64,000 nt of DNA, taken from NCBI GenBank assembly GCA_000310025.1, contig FN649727.1, positions 164,980-228,979 of the forward strand, given 5' to 3'. The position numbers and the translations under genes were made by a program. Source of the stretch: Ectocarpus siliculosus. Taxonomy: Eukaryota; Sar; Phaeophyceae; Ectocarpales; Ectocarpaceae. The notes below the pieces were generated by a model. It saw only the letters and a program-made list of their open reading frames with translations. It was not told where the DNA came from and ran no database searches. Below, one piece after another: positions 1-13,000 of the stretch. Position 1 is the first letter of the stretch. Each line of letters begins with the position of its first letter.

Positions 1-383
1 TGCTAGCATTGTATCGCTTCAGTCGAAGAATGCTTGCCACAAACAGACCGGACCAAAAACGAAATTAGGGTCGACGGGCCTACATACACACGAAGCAATC
101 CATCTTATTGATCTCCCACGTGTCTCGTGACAAGAGTACGAATCTCAGTAAATGTCACCGACAAACTAGAACTGCCTTGTAGCGTGTGCACCACTACTCT
201 GCCCCCCTTGTGGACAATGGAGGAGTTTCCCACCAGTGGACTTCCCCTTTTTGGTTCTATCGTGATGTCCCACCGCCTTGTGTGATCACCACGTCACCAT
301 CTCAAGCAGATGCTCCGCCATAAACAGGGTACTTTGAGCATTTTTGATCCCGTGCCCGGTATTCCTGTGGGTAATATCGGCAG
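1..383 (+). other. Intron of the acylaminoacyl-peptidase gene
   Basis: No family-like reading frame is seen before the acceptor at 381-383. The stretch is read as the last intron of the S9C peptidase gene, whose earlier exons lie beyond the left edge. Confidence 0.5.
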
Positions 384-755
384 GTGACCAACATTGCGTC
401 CATGGTTACAGTCAGCGACATCCCCGATTGGTGCTACGTGGAGGCGCTGGGGTGCGGCAAGTACAACTTTGACGCCTTCAAGACCCCCACAGCCGAGGAC
501 TTGCACGAGATGTGGAAGGCCTCGCCGGTGGCGCATATAGATGGTGTGGTGGCGCCAACGCTCGTGGCGCTGGGGGCCAAAGACAGGAGGGTCCCGCATT
601 CGCAAGGTTTGGAGTGGTTCCACGCCCTCAGAAGCAGGGGGGTGAAGACGAAGCTGCTGGTGTACCCGGAGGATGTGCACGCGATAGATATGCCGGCAAG
701 CGAGGCCGATCAATGGCTCAACATCGTCGGCTGGCTGAAGAAACACCTCGCTTGA
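384..755 (+). CDS. Acylaminoacyl-peptidase, last exon (3' partial gene)
   Basis: This is the terminal exon of a serine peptidase of family S9C (acylaminoacyl-peptidase/APEH), which removes N-acylated residues from peptides in the cytosol. The exon opens after a cag acceptor at 381-383 in phase 0 and runs 123 codons to TGA at 753-755. It shows the family's C-terminal alpha/beta-hydrolase pattern: an SDIPDWC segment near residue 11, LGAKDRRVP with the catalytic Asp at residue 67, and YPEDVHAI with the catalytic His at residue 99. The Asp-His spacing of 32 equals that of human APEH as I recall it. The nucleophile Ser and the beta-propeller must lie in exons left of the window. No start codon belongs here, so the listed start is a splice acceptor. 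Confidence 0.9.
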   Translation: MTNIASMVTVSDIPDWCYVEALGCGKYNFDAFKTPTAEDLHEMWKASPVAHIDGVVAPTLVALGAKDRRVPHSQGLEWFHALRSRGVKTKLLVYPEDVHAIDMPASEADQWLNIVGWLKKHLA

Positions 756-2242
756 TGTGGGCGAGGCCGCGCTGTTACGAAATGTTGTTGTCACTGTTCT
801 ATTGGGTGCGGATCGATGTGAGTTAGCGTACTCGGGTAGGAAAGGCTGCAGAGTGGACGGTACAAATAGGCCAGTCGCAGGCCCTGCTGATTTTTCGTGG
901 CGCATCAATTCACAAAGGGAACGCGACACCACTGACAAATCCCCACGGGAAGATCTCCCGTTTTCACAGCATATATTACAGCACCCAATCTGCGGTAGAA
1001 ACGCCATCGTTGTAGTAGACCACACGCTACACATACGTTTACTACATATTAACACCACCATGGGCGCAAATGGCTTTCCCATCCCCCCTCTTTCTATCCA
1101 CACCCCAAGAATGCCGCCCATCTTGGTTGCGTGCGGCACAGCAGTAACATTTACAAGGACACCACGTGCAGAGGCGTGTCCTGCAACCCCGATGGTTTGC
1201 CATCCAAATCTTGCGTTTCGCAACTCCCCACCCACCACTCCCCTCCTTCCTCCGACCCGCACTCAACACCCTCCCCGACACCATCATTGCCGCCACCATT
1301 CCCTGTCAAGAGTTTAATGGCGGCTTCGCCATTACCAGCGCTACGGTCACAATCATCCTCGCTAGGGGCTCGCCGCGGCTGGGGTCGAGGACGTGCGCCT
1401 GCGCGACTGTTGTCCAATCCCTGCGGGCTGCGAGCATGCGCTAGGGGCTGTAGAGATGGCTCCGACCCCACTCGTATGGAACCAACCGCTGGAGACGGCG
1501 ATCGCTGGCCTCCGGGCCCTCTCAAAGACGCCCGCAAGGCTGCGACGGAGACCAGAGGGGGAGGGCGCAACGGCGGTTGCGGGGGCAAGATAGTCGCCGA
1601 CGTTGAAAGGTCATTCCGGTGTCTGCCTCGACTCGTTGCGTGGTCTTGCCACCGGCAATGATCACCCGGTTGGTCTTCGCTGTCTTCGTGTCGCGCCCGG
1701 CCGCCAGGATGGAAAGCATCAGATATCGTGGATGATCGAGCGCCGCTCGTCATCGCAGCCGTGGTGGCAGTACCTCCTGTCGCGTTGCCGCGGCTACCCC
1801 AGGGTTTCCAAGCGTGTTCGGGGGCAGGGGCTTGCCCACCGTCAGCAGGCGCAGAGTGGTAAGGATTGGATTGGGCCAGTCCTATCCTTGTGTGGACGGA
1901 TAGTGCGGCCTTCCTGCCCTCCAGCAACTCATCCATACTGCGTGGAGAGTGTGCGGTGCGCGGCGGTATGTGTGCATTTGAGGGGGCGTGCCGATGGAAC
2001 CAGAGGGGGGATGACTTGCTTCGTTAGAGAGGCCATGCAGAGATGAAACAAAGCTAGTTGCCGAGCGAAGCAGATCGTGACCCTACAGAAAGCCTCATCA
2101 CAAACACGCCACTGAACAGTACTGGTAAACGGTTTCTCACCGAAAGAAAGAAAAGTACGCGACAGGAGCTGGGTTGTTGTCGGCAAGCACCCTTCCACTC
2201 CACACCGCCTACAAACGGGTCTGATGTTTCCCATTGGGTGAA
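756..2242. other. Intergenic region between convergent genes; no supported gene
   Basis: The region separates the 3' ends of the peptidase (+) and the coiled-coil gene (-). From about 1150 to 1940 it is GC-rich and open in several frames on both strands, the longest being 261 codons on the minus strand. Those frames are low in complexity and rich in Arg, Pro, Gly and Ser. I see no domain and no convincing splice pattern. It may hold UTRs or a decayed gene. Confidence 0.4.
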
Positions 2243-5200
2243 TCACAAGCGTGTGTAAAGGGTTGGCGTCAACGTGTACCTTCTCCGCTCCATCTCCTGA
2301 CTACGCCTTGCATCCTCCTCAGCTCCATGTCGCCGCGCCGTTTCTCTCGAGAGCCTCGCCTCCAGCTCTTGCACCCTATCCCAAAGGTACCGCACAACAC
2401 CGCACAACCACATTGCGCAATAACGTCGCACCGAGTTCGGGCGTGGCAGCGGTGAGTGGGAGTGACCCCGTCGGTTGGAGTGAGCATGAGAAGAAAGTTT
2501 CTGGTAGACAGCAACGGCAGGCATACGACGGGAGCTGGAGAGGAACAGCGCCTCACAGCATTCTCTCCTTGAGGAAATGACAAAAGCGACAAAAACGTCC
2601 TTCATCGAAACCCACCTGTATCGAAGCGCGTGCAAATCATCACATTTCTGGTCCAATTCGATCCGTCGCCGCTCGTCCTGTTTAGCTCTCGATCGCTCTG
2701 CCGCACGCCAGCGCTCCTGTTCTGAGCTCATGTGCTTGCGAAGATCTACGTTTTCTTGTGACATGCGCTTGGCCTCCCGCACAAGCCTGGGAGTGGGCGT
2801 CATACAAACGTCGGTGCACAATACAGAGCGAGTTGTTGGGTCCCCGAACCTACTCTCCAAGAGGGCAACGTGACTGAAACGCACAGGTACCTTCTCCGAA
2901 ACCACCACCTCGCTTCCGTTAGATCTTTCGGCGGTGCGCAAGAGCAACCATGACTCTCAAGATATCAAGAACCAGCGCGAACCTCCCATCTTCAAAATGA
3001 ACGGACGAGGAAGACACGCGCATAAAAAGAAACACTCTTACCTTGCGAGTTTCTCCCGCATTTCTTTGACCTCCAGCCCTCGTGCGTCTGCCAATTCTCG
3101 GAGCGCATCCACTTGTCCCCCTACGGTCTTCGCCTGCGCCTCGAGCCTTTCGTTCTCTGCAGTACGTCTGCGGAGATCCTCCAATGCGCCCTCCATCTTA
3201 AGCCGACGTTCGTCCAGCTGCCGCTTGCTCTCGTGCGCCTTATGGTGCCACGGATGGGTCAGCCCAACGGTTCACATGGAAAATGTTCGGTTGGGCCAAT
3301 TCCCGTTGAGTGCATTTCAGGAACATCAATGTAACTCAGTCATAAGCCCTAAGGCCCACGCTTAATGTCGTTACGATATTGCGTTGCTTGAACCAACGTG
3401 TGACCTATTCGAAAACCGGAAGGCCGAGTCTTTAAATCAATGCGTCTATTGTACCGTTCACTCCTTCGGTTAGTAGCCGCCTCCCGCGACAATCACGAAA
3501 CCAATTCCTCAGAAAACTAGGGTCGCTTCCGCCTCGCCGGCTCCTCGGCGATATTAACCCCTTGCAGTGCTACACGCTGCCGTGTAGACTTCAAAGGTAG
3601 CGGTTCACAGGAAAGGGGGCAGCACCAACGAAGCGGTAGCAGCGCACCAAAACGGGAATCCACCTGTCTCTGCCGCATGCTGAAGCACGCCATCCATAGA
3701 CTGTTGTACCACACGATACCGCCATCGTCTTCTCAGTCCATTGAGCTCACCTCTTTCTCTAGGACCTTGCCTCTAGCCTCCAGAGCTCGTCCAGACTCAC
3801 ACGCCCTCCCTAGGACCTCCTCCGCCTGCACCCGGTGCTTTTCCTCTTCCCTCGCCCACTCGAGAAGCCTGGCGAACCGTGCTTCCGCAGCCTTCGTCCG
3901 CCCAACCTCTGCCTTCGCCGCTTCCGACTCTGCGCGGACACTTCTCTCGAGCGCTTCGCAGCGGCCCTCGAGCCTTGAAATCGTTAGCGAAAGGCCATCT
4001 GCGGGGCGCGAGGGGAAGCATGGACGAGGTGACGCGCTCATCCCGGACTAGGGTGAACCCTTTGCAACTGGCACTGGCAGAAAGTACCGTAGGCGAAAGA
4101 AAACACCACACCCCCTGGACCGGTTTTCAAAGCTCCATTACTCCACGAAGAGGGTACCAACGTCAAATGAGAATTCTCAGGGAAGCTCTCGACGAGACGG
4201 ACCCAACGCCGCCAAGTTCGGCACTGTCAATCTTTCTGCTGTGGAGTAGTTGAGAGCTTTGAAGTCGGTGCACGGGGTGTGATATCTTATGCCACCTATC
4301 GTAGGATTGCTGGAACGACAGCAAGGGTTTTCGCTAGGGCCGGAAAAGGCGGGGTTCAGGACAACAACCGTATGTTGTGCCAAGGTACATGTCGTCCAGC
4401 AATCCACCCAAATCGCCCACATGCGTGCATATGTTCATTCAGACTTTGGGATATGTATGCCAAAAGCGGGCGGAGTATGTGCCACAGGTAACGCCGAGAG
4501 AACCCGGTGTCGTGGCATCCAACCATCCGAGCGCCTACAACAGGCCGTTCTTCGCCCCGAAAGAGAGACAGTTGTTTCCTCCCGACGGAGCTCACCGTCT
4601 CGTAGCTTCCAAGCGGCGCGCTCCTGATTCGCAGACGCCACGTCTCTGCGGAGGTCGTCCATCTCCCCGACCGCCTGCCTGCGAATCAAAAGCAGGCGGG
4701 GAAAACACAACGGTGCGCAAGTGTAAAAACGATCCGTAGTTAAGGCGGACGTGTAAACCATCCGCACCATATCAAGCCTCCGCTTTGCCCTGATGACGCT
4801 CACGGTCAGGTGGGTTGCTTTGTTGAAAGCAGACGGCAAATTCAGGAGTCATCGAAGGCATCGAAATAATTCGTTCCATCTCTGGCGACAGAATTTGTGA
4901 CAAGCGGCGAACTGAACTGCTCGTGACTCGTCGATCGCACCGTAGCATCATCAGTAGATGTTTCCGGTCCGATCCGCGTGACACGCCCCTCCTAGTGCCA
5001 GCAACGCCCGCCTCGCGATCATCAGATATACAGGGCCCTTCCGCTGCTCGTTCAGCTCTATATCTGTCTCTGTCTCTGTCTCTTGAGTGCGGGGATTTGA
5101 CTCCGCCGGCGCTCCTGCTCGGAGACACCCTCTCCTTCCGGTGACTCCTGTCTCTCGCTGATTGTGCGCCGGCCTTAACCTGTGAAGACGCTTCTGCTGC

Positions 5201-5329
5201 TTTCGGCACCGGCGGCTTACGCTGCAATCGCTGCGACGCGCCAGAGACCAACCAATCACACACCAAGCGTGGGTTGACAGGACGACAGGGGGGATGCTGA
5301 CCTGTTAAAGATTTGGTGTCTCTACTCAT
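2243..5329 (-). CDS. Coiled-coil protein, six-exon model, unknown function
   Basis: Read from right to left, the model has exons at about 5329-4808, 4678-4596, 3998-3751, 3238-3042, 2786-2616 and 2375-2243. The last five join in phase with good donors (GTGAGC, GTAAGA, GTGGGT). The junction between exons 1 and 2 does not keep phase with the sites I chose, so a small exon is missing or the sites are wrong. Exon 1 begins with ATG at 5327-5329 and encodes a basic Ser/Arg-rich, probably disordered region with an RDRDRD run. Exons 2-6 are almost wholly Glu/Lys/Arg/Ala heptad-like sequence, for example SRLEGRCEALERSVRAE and RQLDERRLKMEGALEDLRRR, so a long coiled coil is expected. The end may be TGA at 2243-2245, or a donor at GAAG|GTACAC may lead further. 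No family is recognised; a cytoskeletal or ciliary scaffold is only a guess. Confidence 0.55.
5035..5093. repeat. TCTGTC hexamer microsatellite inside exon 1 of the coiled-coil gene
   Basis: The + strand carries a short run based on TCTGTC around 5057-5083. On the coding (minus) strand it reads as an Arg-Asp repeat in the basic N-terminal part of the coiled-coil protein, so its length may vary without breaking the frame. Confidence 0.6.
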
Positions 5330-6996
5330 TCCGCATTCTTACCCTAGTCGCAGGGAGGGAAGGTGCAATACCGAACAGAAGCTTCTTTGCTGCCAACACC
5401 TGACCAGCGGTGCGAGCGACGCCCGCCATCAAAAGGGATGCCACACACTGTGCCAACTATTCTGAGGTGGAGACTACGAGGGTCTAAGCTGAAAACATGT
5501 AGCACATCTCCTTTGATTGCTTGTCTAATGTAGAAAAGTTGCCTAAATGTCATGGGGGGACTACCGGCACACTATAACATCGGTAAGGGGCAGGGCATGG
5601 AAGATATGAGCTTTGGACTGCCGAGAAATCAAACGCCCCCCACACCTCACCACTCCCCGCCCCCCCCCCAACACGCAGCACCTTTTGGCCAAATTCGCTA
5701 ACGTTCTTTGGGGCAGCCCTTTGGCCGCTGCTACGCCTCTCTCCGATCGATCGGTTCAATGCTGTACGGAATACCGAGAGGCCTTCGTCGTTTCTTGGCT
5801 GCCTCGAAGACTGCGGAAAGGTCACAGGATTGCAGCATACAGCGGGTGGACAATTACGCCAAGATTGGGGATTAACGTTGGCAAATGCCTATCTGGGGCC
5901 ACGGATGCACATAGCCAGATCTACCATGAAAAAGGGGGCGAGGCAATCTGTAGAGTACAGTAGCGTCGTGAGCAGCATCGACGAACATACAATTAGGGAT
6001 ATGCCCTGGGACTTGGCACTTCGTACCATGATGCGGAAGTACATCAAAGTATTAACTGCACACAGAGTCCCCCATAGGCTACAACGGACCCTTTTGGGCT
6101 TGTCGCCCCTTGCAGTACCGCCGTGGCAGGTTCTACGTGCTTGTCATTCTCTATTCACGAATGCGGTTGACGTGAACGCTGCCACCAGCACATCCACTTG
6201 TAGGTAGTTGTTGCATAAGGCAGCTAGTTCGAGTCGATACAGTATTTAGTATCAGCTTGCTTTGAACAGCTACAGCAGTAGTCGCCCATGACCGAGGACC
6301 CGACGTGAGATCGCCCCCTCTTCGCCTCTCTCTATCTCTCTCCCTCCCTATGTACATAGCCTATTGTACCCTTGTACACAAGCAACATCTGTTAGGGACC
6401 AGGTACTCTGTATAGAGGCATGAGAAGTAAACATGTACTATACGCAAGACGTCAAGATATGAAGTGGGCACAAAGCAAGACGACAAGAGATATGCATAGG
6501 CGGAGATAAGGAACCTGCCCCAAACACGGGAACGAAATACGACAACAGGGCGAACGTATCTACAGCTTACCTTCATGTCCTCCAATGGCAAAAGTAGCAG
6601 TGCCTTGCGGAGGATCTCTCGGTCGCCGTACAGCGTCTACACGCCGTAATTTGATCGGGAAAACGACGTAGTGCCACCAATTGATGTCGAGCTCTCAATA
6701 CCGACGCAGCTGGTGAGCTTGACCTTTCGTTGAACTTGAGAATACAGGCGGCTTGAAGAACTCCATTGCAACGTCCTACATAGAGAGACGCTCTGCTGTG
6801 CACGTGTCTTGCTTGCTTGTGTTCGACAGCCGTCGCGGGCTCAAACTTCAGATGTTGAATAATTTTGTGCATACCGCCTCCTTAACCTTTCTGCGGGCTC
6901 CCCGATCCGGCGCACAAAGCTGGCAGCTGCTTGCTGTACAATCGCGGTGCGTACACATCCTGTATATCCCTGGGGCAAACATCAGGAGGGTCGACT
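5330..6996. other. Shared upstream region of two divergent genes
   Basis: This 1.67-kb stretch lies between the start of the coiled-coil gene (-) and the start of the plastid protein gene (+), so both promoters should be here. A + frame from 5830 to 6207 (about 125 codons) is somewhat protein-like and follows a cag acceptor, but it matches nothing I know and has no partner exons. Homopolymer C runs occur near 5660 and a CT-rich tract near 6325-6350. No core promoter motif could be assigned with confidence. Confidence 0.35.
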
Positions 6997-7065
6997 ATGG
7001 TCGGGCCTCGAGAGGTTGCTGTCTCTGCACTTGCCCTCACGGTGCAGGCCAGCGCCTTTCGCTGT
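6997..7065 (+). other. Bipartite plastid-targeting presequence (signal peptide plus ASAF motif)
   Basis: The first codons encode a short N-region, a hydrophobic core (AVSALALTVQ) and then ASAF, with Phe just after the expected signal-peptidase site. In diatoms and brown algae this motif directs proteins across all four plastid membranes. The residues that follow are rich in Arg, His and Ser and low in acids, as in a transit peptide. Confidence 0.7.
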
Positions 7066-10000
7066 CCCCACGTGTCGGCTGCACTGGTTCTTCGAAATCA
7101 TGCAGCCGGCAACCGTCACAAGGGCAGCAGCAATGCAGAGAGACCGACCTACCGCCGTCCCCGCCGGGCTTCGACGGCCGTCAGGATGGTCTCCGACAGA
7201 GAGCAGGAGCTCAAGGACAAGATTGAGAAGCTGAGGGGGGCGGCGTCCAAAGGGGATACTTACGAGCGCGTGGTTGGCAAGGGTTCGGAGTTGAAAGGTG
7301 GGTGTCACGTGCCTGCTTCGTGTCGTCAGTGACACTTCAAGTCAAGCGCATGTCCTCGAGGCTACCACTACATCCTGCTGTACTGTAGGACATTGTTGTG
7401 CCAGTTCACTGACTGGTTGTGGGTACCACAACAGTATACAGTAAATAACTGCTGTATAGACGACTCAGAGGCGTAGCGCTCATTATCCCAGTCCGTGCCG
7501 GACATTATCCCGTTGTTGCGTGTTTGATAAGCTAACATGTCACACGTTGACAAGAGTATTTCACGTTGTCACAAGATTCACAGCCGTGGGTCGTAATTCG
7601 GGTAGGTGTTTTTGCTCGAGGGCCTGTGTAACGTTGAGAGTGGCGCCTTCACCCATTTAGGAGGACCCCAATGTACTTTTGTATTAACAGGCTTTGCCGT
7701 TTTATCGTTGTCTTGCACAACCCAGATGCTGCAGCAGTATCGAGGTTCCGCAACTCTAAATGCGGCGGAATCGCTGCCGGCCGGTGACGTACTCACCGAG
7801 AAGGCAATGGGATAGACAAGCCGGTCCAGACTTGCTTTGAGTGCACGCACACAGACACCTAAGCCTTACCTCGTTGCATGAACCGTCAGATAAAATGGAG
7901 AAGAGCAAAGGGGAGTTCAATCGAACGGTTGACCGCGAGAGACAGGTGCGTTACGCATACAACCTGCGCTGCGTTGACGGGGTGTTGATGAATGCTGAAA
8001 GTAGGGAGCGATGGCTGTCTTGCGACCTGTCGATGCCACAACGCAGTGTTGTCATTGCACTCTCCGATGGAATCAGAATTATACAGGCCTTGTCGGACGA
8101 AGACTTTATCACTACGATGCCAGCGGATCCTCTGTGTGTGCGCCCTGCAAAACACCTGTTCAAATAGCAAAGGACTCCCCGCTATTCCGCGAGCTATGAA
8201 AGAAGCGAGAAGAGCTATCAAACGCTGCGCCTGTCTGAAACAGAGGATAACAATGTTCAGTCTCGAAGAGGAACGCGTGGAAAATCGTCAAACGACGAGA
8301 GCAAAAACTTAATACCGCCCACCAACCAGACCTTCATTCACTTTTGCGCGTGCTGTGCCCTGAAAAACCAAAACATCCCTCAGGACAAACTCCGCGATAA
8401 CCTAGTCGTCAAGGGTGACAAGGATAAGGCCGTCAGCGAGCTGGAGGCGGGGAGACGGACCATCGTCAGGGACCCCGATGACCCCATGCAGGAGGCAAAC
8501 ATTCTGGATGACCTAATGGTCTCGAGGGATGAAGACCTTGAGGACGAGCTTAGAGCGGCCTACGCTGCGGTGAGGACTTGCGGGGCGGCAGTAGCGAATC
8601 GCTGAGCCGCATGGAAAGACAGCGGCGGTTGCGCGAACGGGTGGTGGCAGGAAAGATCCGGCTTGTATGACTTGTATGGCTACGTTATTGCCGTAGGCAC
8701 TCTTTTTCTATCAGCGGCCCCCAACAACTACGCACTCCTGACGGCACATCCCACGATGCTGCCGCGGATGCCCACGTTGACCACGCTGCTTTACGCGATG
8801 ACTATCTCCTTCTTGACTCCCGTTTTCTACGCTGTATCCTACTCCTGAGCCACCGTTTGCTGTGATATGCATACCGCCTTCATCACAAGTTTGTTAGTAC
8901 ACCGCTGTGACTAAGGCAATGCCGGACATTTTCCTCTGCACTGCTGGTGTCGACGGTGGTTTTGCAGGGCAGCAGCTCCGACGTCGCAGCGGGGGAAAAG
9001 CCCAAGTTCGACGGCGCTTACGGTTCGACCATGCAAGGCGCCGAGGCGTTTTTCAACAAGCCGTCGCCCTTCCAAAAGGCCGCCGAGTACAAAGAAGAGT
9101 CTGCCGCTGCGAGTGCAAGCGCTTCTACTGCGGATGCTGAAGCTACTGCGGCGGGAACTTCCGCGGACGCTCGTGTTCTCGATGCGGTGGAATCTGCCGA
9201 GACTGCCGCAGAGACTACTGGAACAGTTATTGAGGTGGGTACCCCGGGCGTTGAGCAGAAGTTTTTGTAGGACAACGGCGCCAAGATTGCATGCTACCGC
9301 ACACGGCCATGTTGGTATTAGTACTGGTGGACATACCGTCATTCGGGGTTGAAAAGGTGCGGACTTGAAAAAAACTGGTAATGTTGCCATTGCAGTTGGC
9401 GGTAATTATTCGCGATCTGGAGTGTTGTAATGTTGAGGAGCCTCCGTTGGATACGGGCACACACTCGTGTGAAGCTAATAGACACATGCACAGCAAGAAT
9501 CAAGACGCACGCCATCATGCTGATTGGGGTGTGTGATGAGCTGCCTCTACATGATTTTCGTCGATCCACCGAAGATAAGTAGAAAATCTCTGATATAGGT
9601 ACCAGACTTGGAAACGCTTGTAACAACCAGCAACACAAGTATTTCTTTGTTCCCGAGCCCTCTCATCTGAGGGGTGTGGGGGTGTGGATTGTTTCACAAG
9701 TGACTGGCCGACTTATGACCGCTATCTTGCCTACAAGATTGCGTGTAGCTTCAGCGTCTTCATGGCATGCCATTGTTTGCTGTTGTCTTCACATGAATCA
9801 CCGTTCCGGTCTCCACTCAGTACTTTCTAAAGTCCGTCGGTACTGGTCCAACTGACGCGGACGCGTTCCGTGGTCACAAGCCAACTGCCCGAAAAGGGTA
9901 CGGTGCGCATTTCTAGCACTTTTTTTTTTTTCACCTCAAGGGTGGTTGTGCTTGCCGCCGCCATGACGCCGTCGCCCTTTCTCTCCACCAGGACTCGTTT

Positions 10001-13000
10001 GAGAAGGTCACGGGAAGCGTGGGTGGGCGCTGGGAGAAGCCGAAGGAGGGTGCTGATGTGGACACGCACAAGCCGGTGGTGAGCACCTGGGGGGTGTTCG
10101 AGCGCCCGAAGGACATGAGCAAGGCCTTCGGAGGGGGGCGGGATCCTACCCTCAAGAGGCTAGATCCGGAGGAGAAGCGTCGACGAGACGAGGAGACCAA
10201 GGCCATCTTGAACAGGTCAGAATTTGCAGGCTGGTGCCATGCCAAGCTTTGTACAAAGTTGCGGTGTCTTGGAAATGCCAAAAGGTGTCGTTTGTCCCGG
10301 GAAGAATTTAACACAGCGGGAGGGGGCCACGCCAACGCCATTTTGAATAATAGCCAAGGGGCGCGTGCTCCGAGGCTGTTTGGAATAGACGGGACAGGGA
10401 CATAGCGAGTGTTTTTTAATACCTTTGACGAAGGAGAGGATACTAAATATGAAACGGTGAGGCTACTCTATACGGTGGTGAAAATATTACAAGACATTTC
10501 TCTGGATTGCAGGCGTGGGCGGTTTTGTACCACCTTCTCTTCAATACTACCGGTTCGAATTTCAACCTAAACCCTCCATTGCAAATATTTCTTTCGCTCT
10601 CGATGGCGTCCTGTGACGCCATTACTTGTTTTCATCTTTTTCAGCTACCGCGGCTCGACGGGCGAGGACTTAAAGCGAGAGAAGGAGAGTGAGACTGAGA
10701 TTAAGGCAGCGCTCGCACAGTCCAAGAGGGCAATGAAGTTCGGCGATACCTTTGGAGCAGTGTCGGCTCTCGAGGGCGTTAAGCAGGTGACTGACTGAAT
10801 GACTGGCTTTGCGGTTCGGGTAGGATCAGCAAGGCGCACGTGGAGTTTTGATCGGCATTCTGCTCTGTGTGGAGGATTGACACGATCTTCGATCGTTGAG
10901 TCAAACACTGGGTGGCGTTGTCGATAGTCCTCACTGAGGTTGCCGTATTTCGCCTCGGTTGAGCAGGATACGTTACTGCAACCTGCTTCAACGTTTTAAC
11001 CCTAAGGGTTAAACCTAAGGTTTGGATTTGCATCTTTGCATGTTGTTGGACGACATGGGATGAGGGGGCGCGTGAACGGACACCCCTCGGGCCTCAAAGA
11101 AGGCAACCCGCCGCGCGTCCGCTACACCACCCACCCAACCTAAAGCCATCCTCAGCCTACGTGGCGGAATACATTCCTATCTGACAAACTCGGTGCTATT
11201 TGTACCCACTGACACCTGCAGCCGGAGGCGGGTCGTTGTGTCTTTCAATAAGTGCGAGACGCTTGCAAACACGGGGCTCCCCGGCGTCTTGAACCCCACA
11301 TATATTCGGCACCACATGCCACGCTACGCGCCGTTGTTCACCTCCACGGCTGCCGCCATTTGCTTTGCCGCCGCCGCTACAGGAGTGTTCTATTCATGGC
11401 CCGCTTGGAGCCGTCGTGTTCCTCGAGCTCGCCATGGCACTCGAGGCGACGGGGAGGTCCTACCAGGCCCAGGACATCTACAAGGTCCTCAGGCGGTCGA
11501 AGAACCGCGAGATAAAGAGCCAGGCCAAGAGGTGAGATGGGGTGCACTACCTTTGCCGTTGTTTTTCTTGGGTGTTGAGGTTTTGGGATGCTCAGGGCCG
11601 ATTCACGGGGCAGTTCAGCCATGGGGACCAAGATTGCGAGGGTCTCGTGGTGGATGCATGTGACAATTGTTTCAGCCGGCTCGAGGGGTTGAAGCATCTT
11701 GTTGGCCACGCTCGATAATGCCTAGCTTGTTTTTTCGCTCACTCATAGCATGGAACCACGTGGCCTGGATTTAGGAGAGGCACGTGCACCAGGGCGACGC
11801 AGGTACCAGCAACCACCTGATTGAACGCGGTTGATCGCGCATCAAAAGAATCGCGCGTTTGTGGATTTGGTCTAATGGGGGAATGATGTAATTTGTCGCC
11901 CTGCCCATTGATCATTGGCTGCTGGTGCTGTATCTCTCACGTCCTCCCCCCTCGACCTAACCAGCCCGCTGGACTGTTCGGAGTTGCACCCGCGCGCGTG
12001 CACCAGACATGTGCAAGTCATCGCGCAGGGGTTTTACCGCATTCTTTATCCTCCTGCTCTTGTCTTCATCGCACTCCTTGCAACAAATCCCGACCGTGCG
12101 ATGCCTCGCAAACTTGCACCATATCATCTAAAGTATCGACGTCTTAATCATTTGTTGATTCAGGCTGAATGAGGGGTTGGAGGCGATGGACATGCTTAAG
12201 TTCGGTCGTGTAGGAGAGGTTAACGAGGTCTCCGAGGTTACCAAGATGTGGACAGCCTCCTTCACCCCGGTGAGCTCCCCCGCTTCCTTCCTTCCGATGC
12301 TCGTGCCTTGCAGCTTGCCGTATCACCGGCCTTTTGTCGCCAAATTCTTGTGTGTTCTCCGCGCTTCCACCGCCCTGAGCCCTGTAGTGTGTGTCAGGAT
12401 AATTCATTACACTACTCAGTCAGCCACTGCTACTTAGTCAGCCGCTGACTGAGTATTCAAATGGATTTAGCCTTTATCTAGCGGTGTGCTTGCGGCTCTT
12501 GCTGGGAGACGTGCCCTGATTTGTGTTGGCGTGTGTTTTGGCCGTTTCGAGTCGTAAACGCGAAGCTTTGGCGTATCAGAAACAGAGGAGGACTGCGCTT
12601 TGTCTCAAGCCCTTCCTACATGCGTCTGCTTGATGATGTCGTCATTTCTCCACTGTTGTCTATCCTGTTATGGGCTGGGCTAATTTTTGCTAGTTTGATC
12701 GCCTCCACCCTTGCATCCGCTGCTTTTTATATACTGCTGAGTAGATGTCCGGAGACCAGGAGAAGAAGTACAGCCAGGTGTACTACGAGAAGGATGCCGA
12801 CGGAAGGCCTTCCGAGGATGGCGTGTTTGCTGTAGAGGACGCTAAGCAGGTACACCCGCCCAACGACCTTGGGTTGACCTTTCGTGATGTACCCGCCTGG
12901 CTGATTACTGTTTGTTTCTCTCCCTCGTCGACACCGCCTACGGGAGGTTTGTGCGATACATATTTTGAAGAGGAGAGAGAGGGTAACAAGCCGGGTCTTC

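Noticed and set aside
1151-1936. 261-codon minus-strand open frame
   Set aside because: Biased Arg/Ser/Pro/Gly composition, several other open frames over the same GC-rich stretch on both strands, no domain, and no start or splice context that stands out.
9823-9893. Candidate exon of the plastid gene after a ctcag acceptor
   Set aside because: No donor restores phase to the following exon, whereas skipping it keeps phase exactly; the sequence also occurs as a repeat at 16136-16242.
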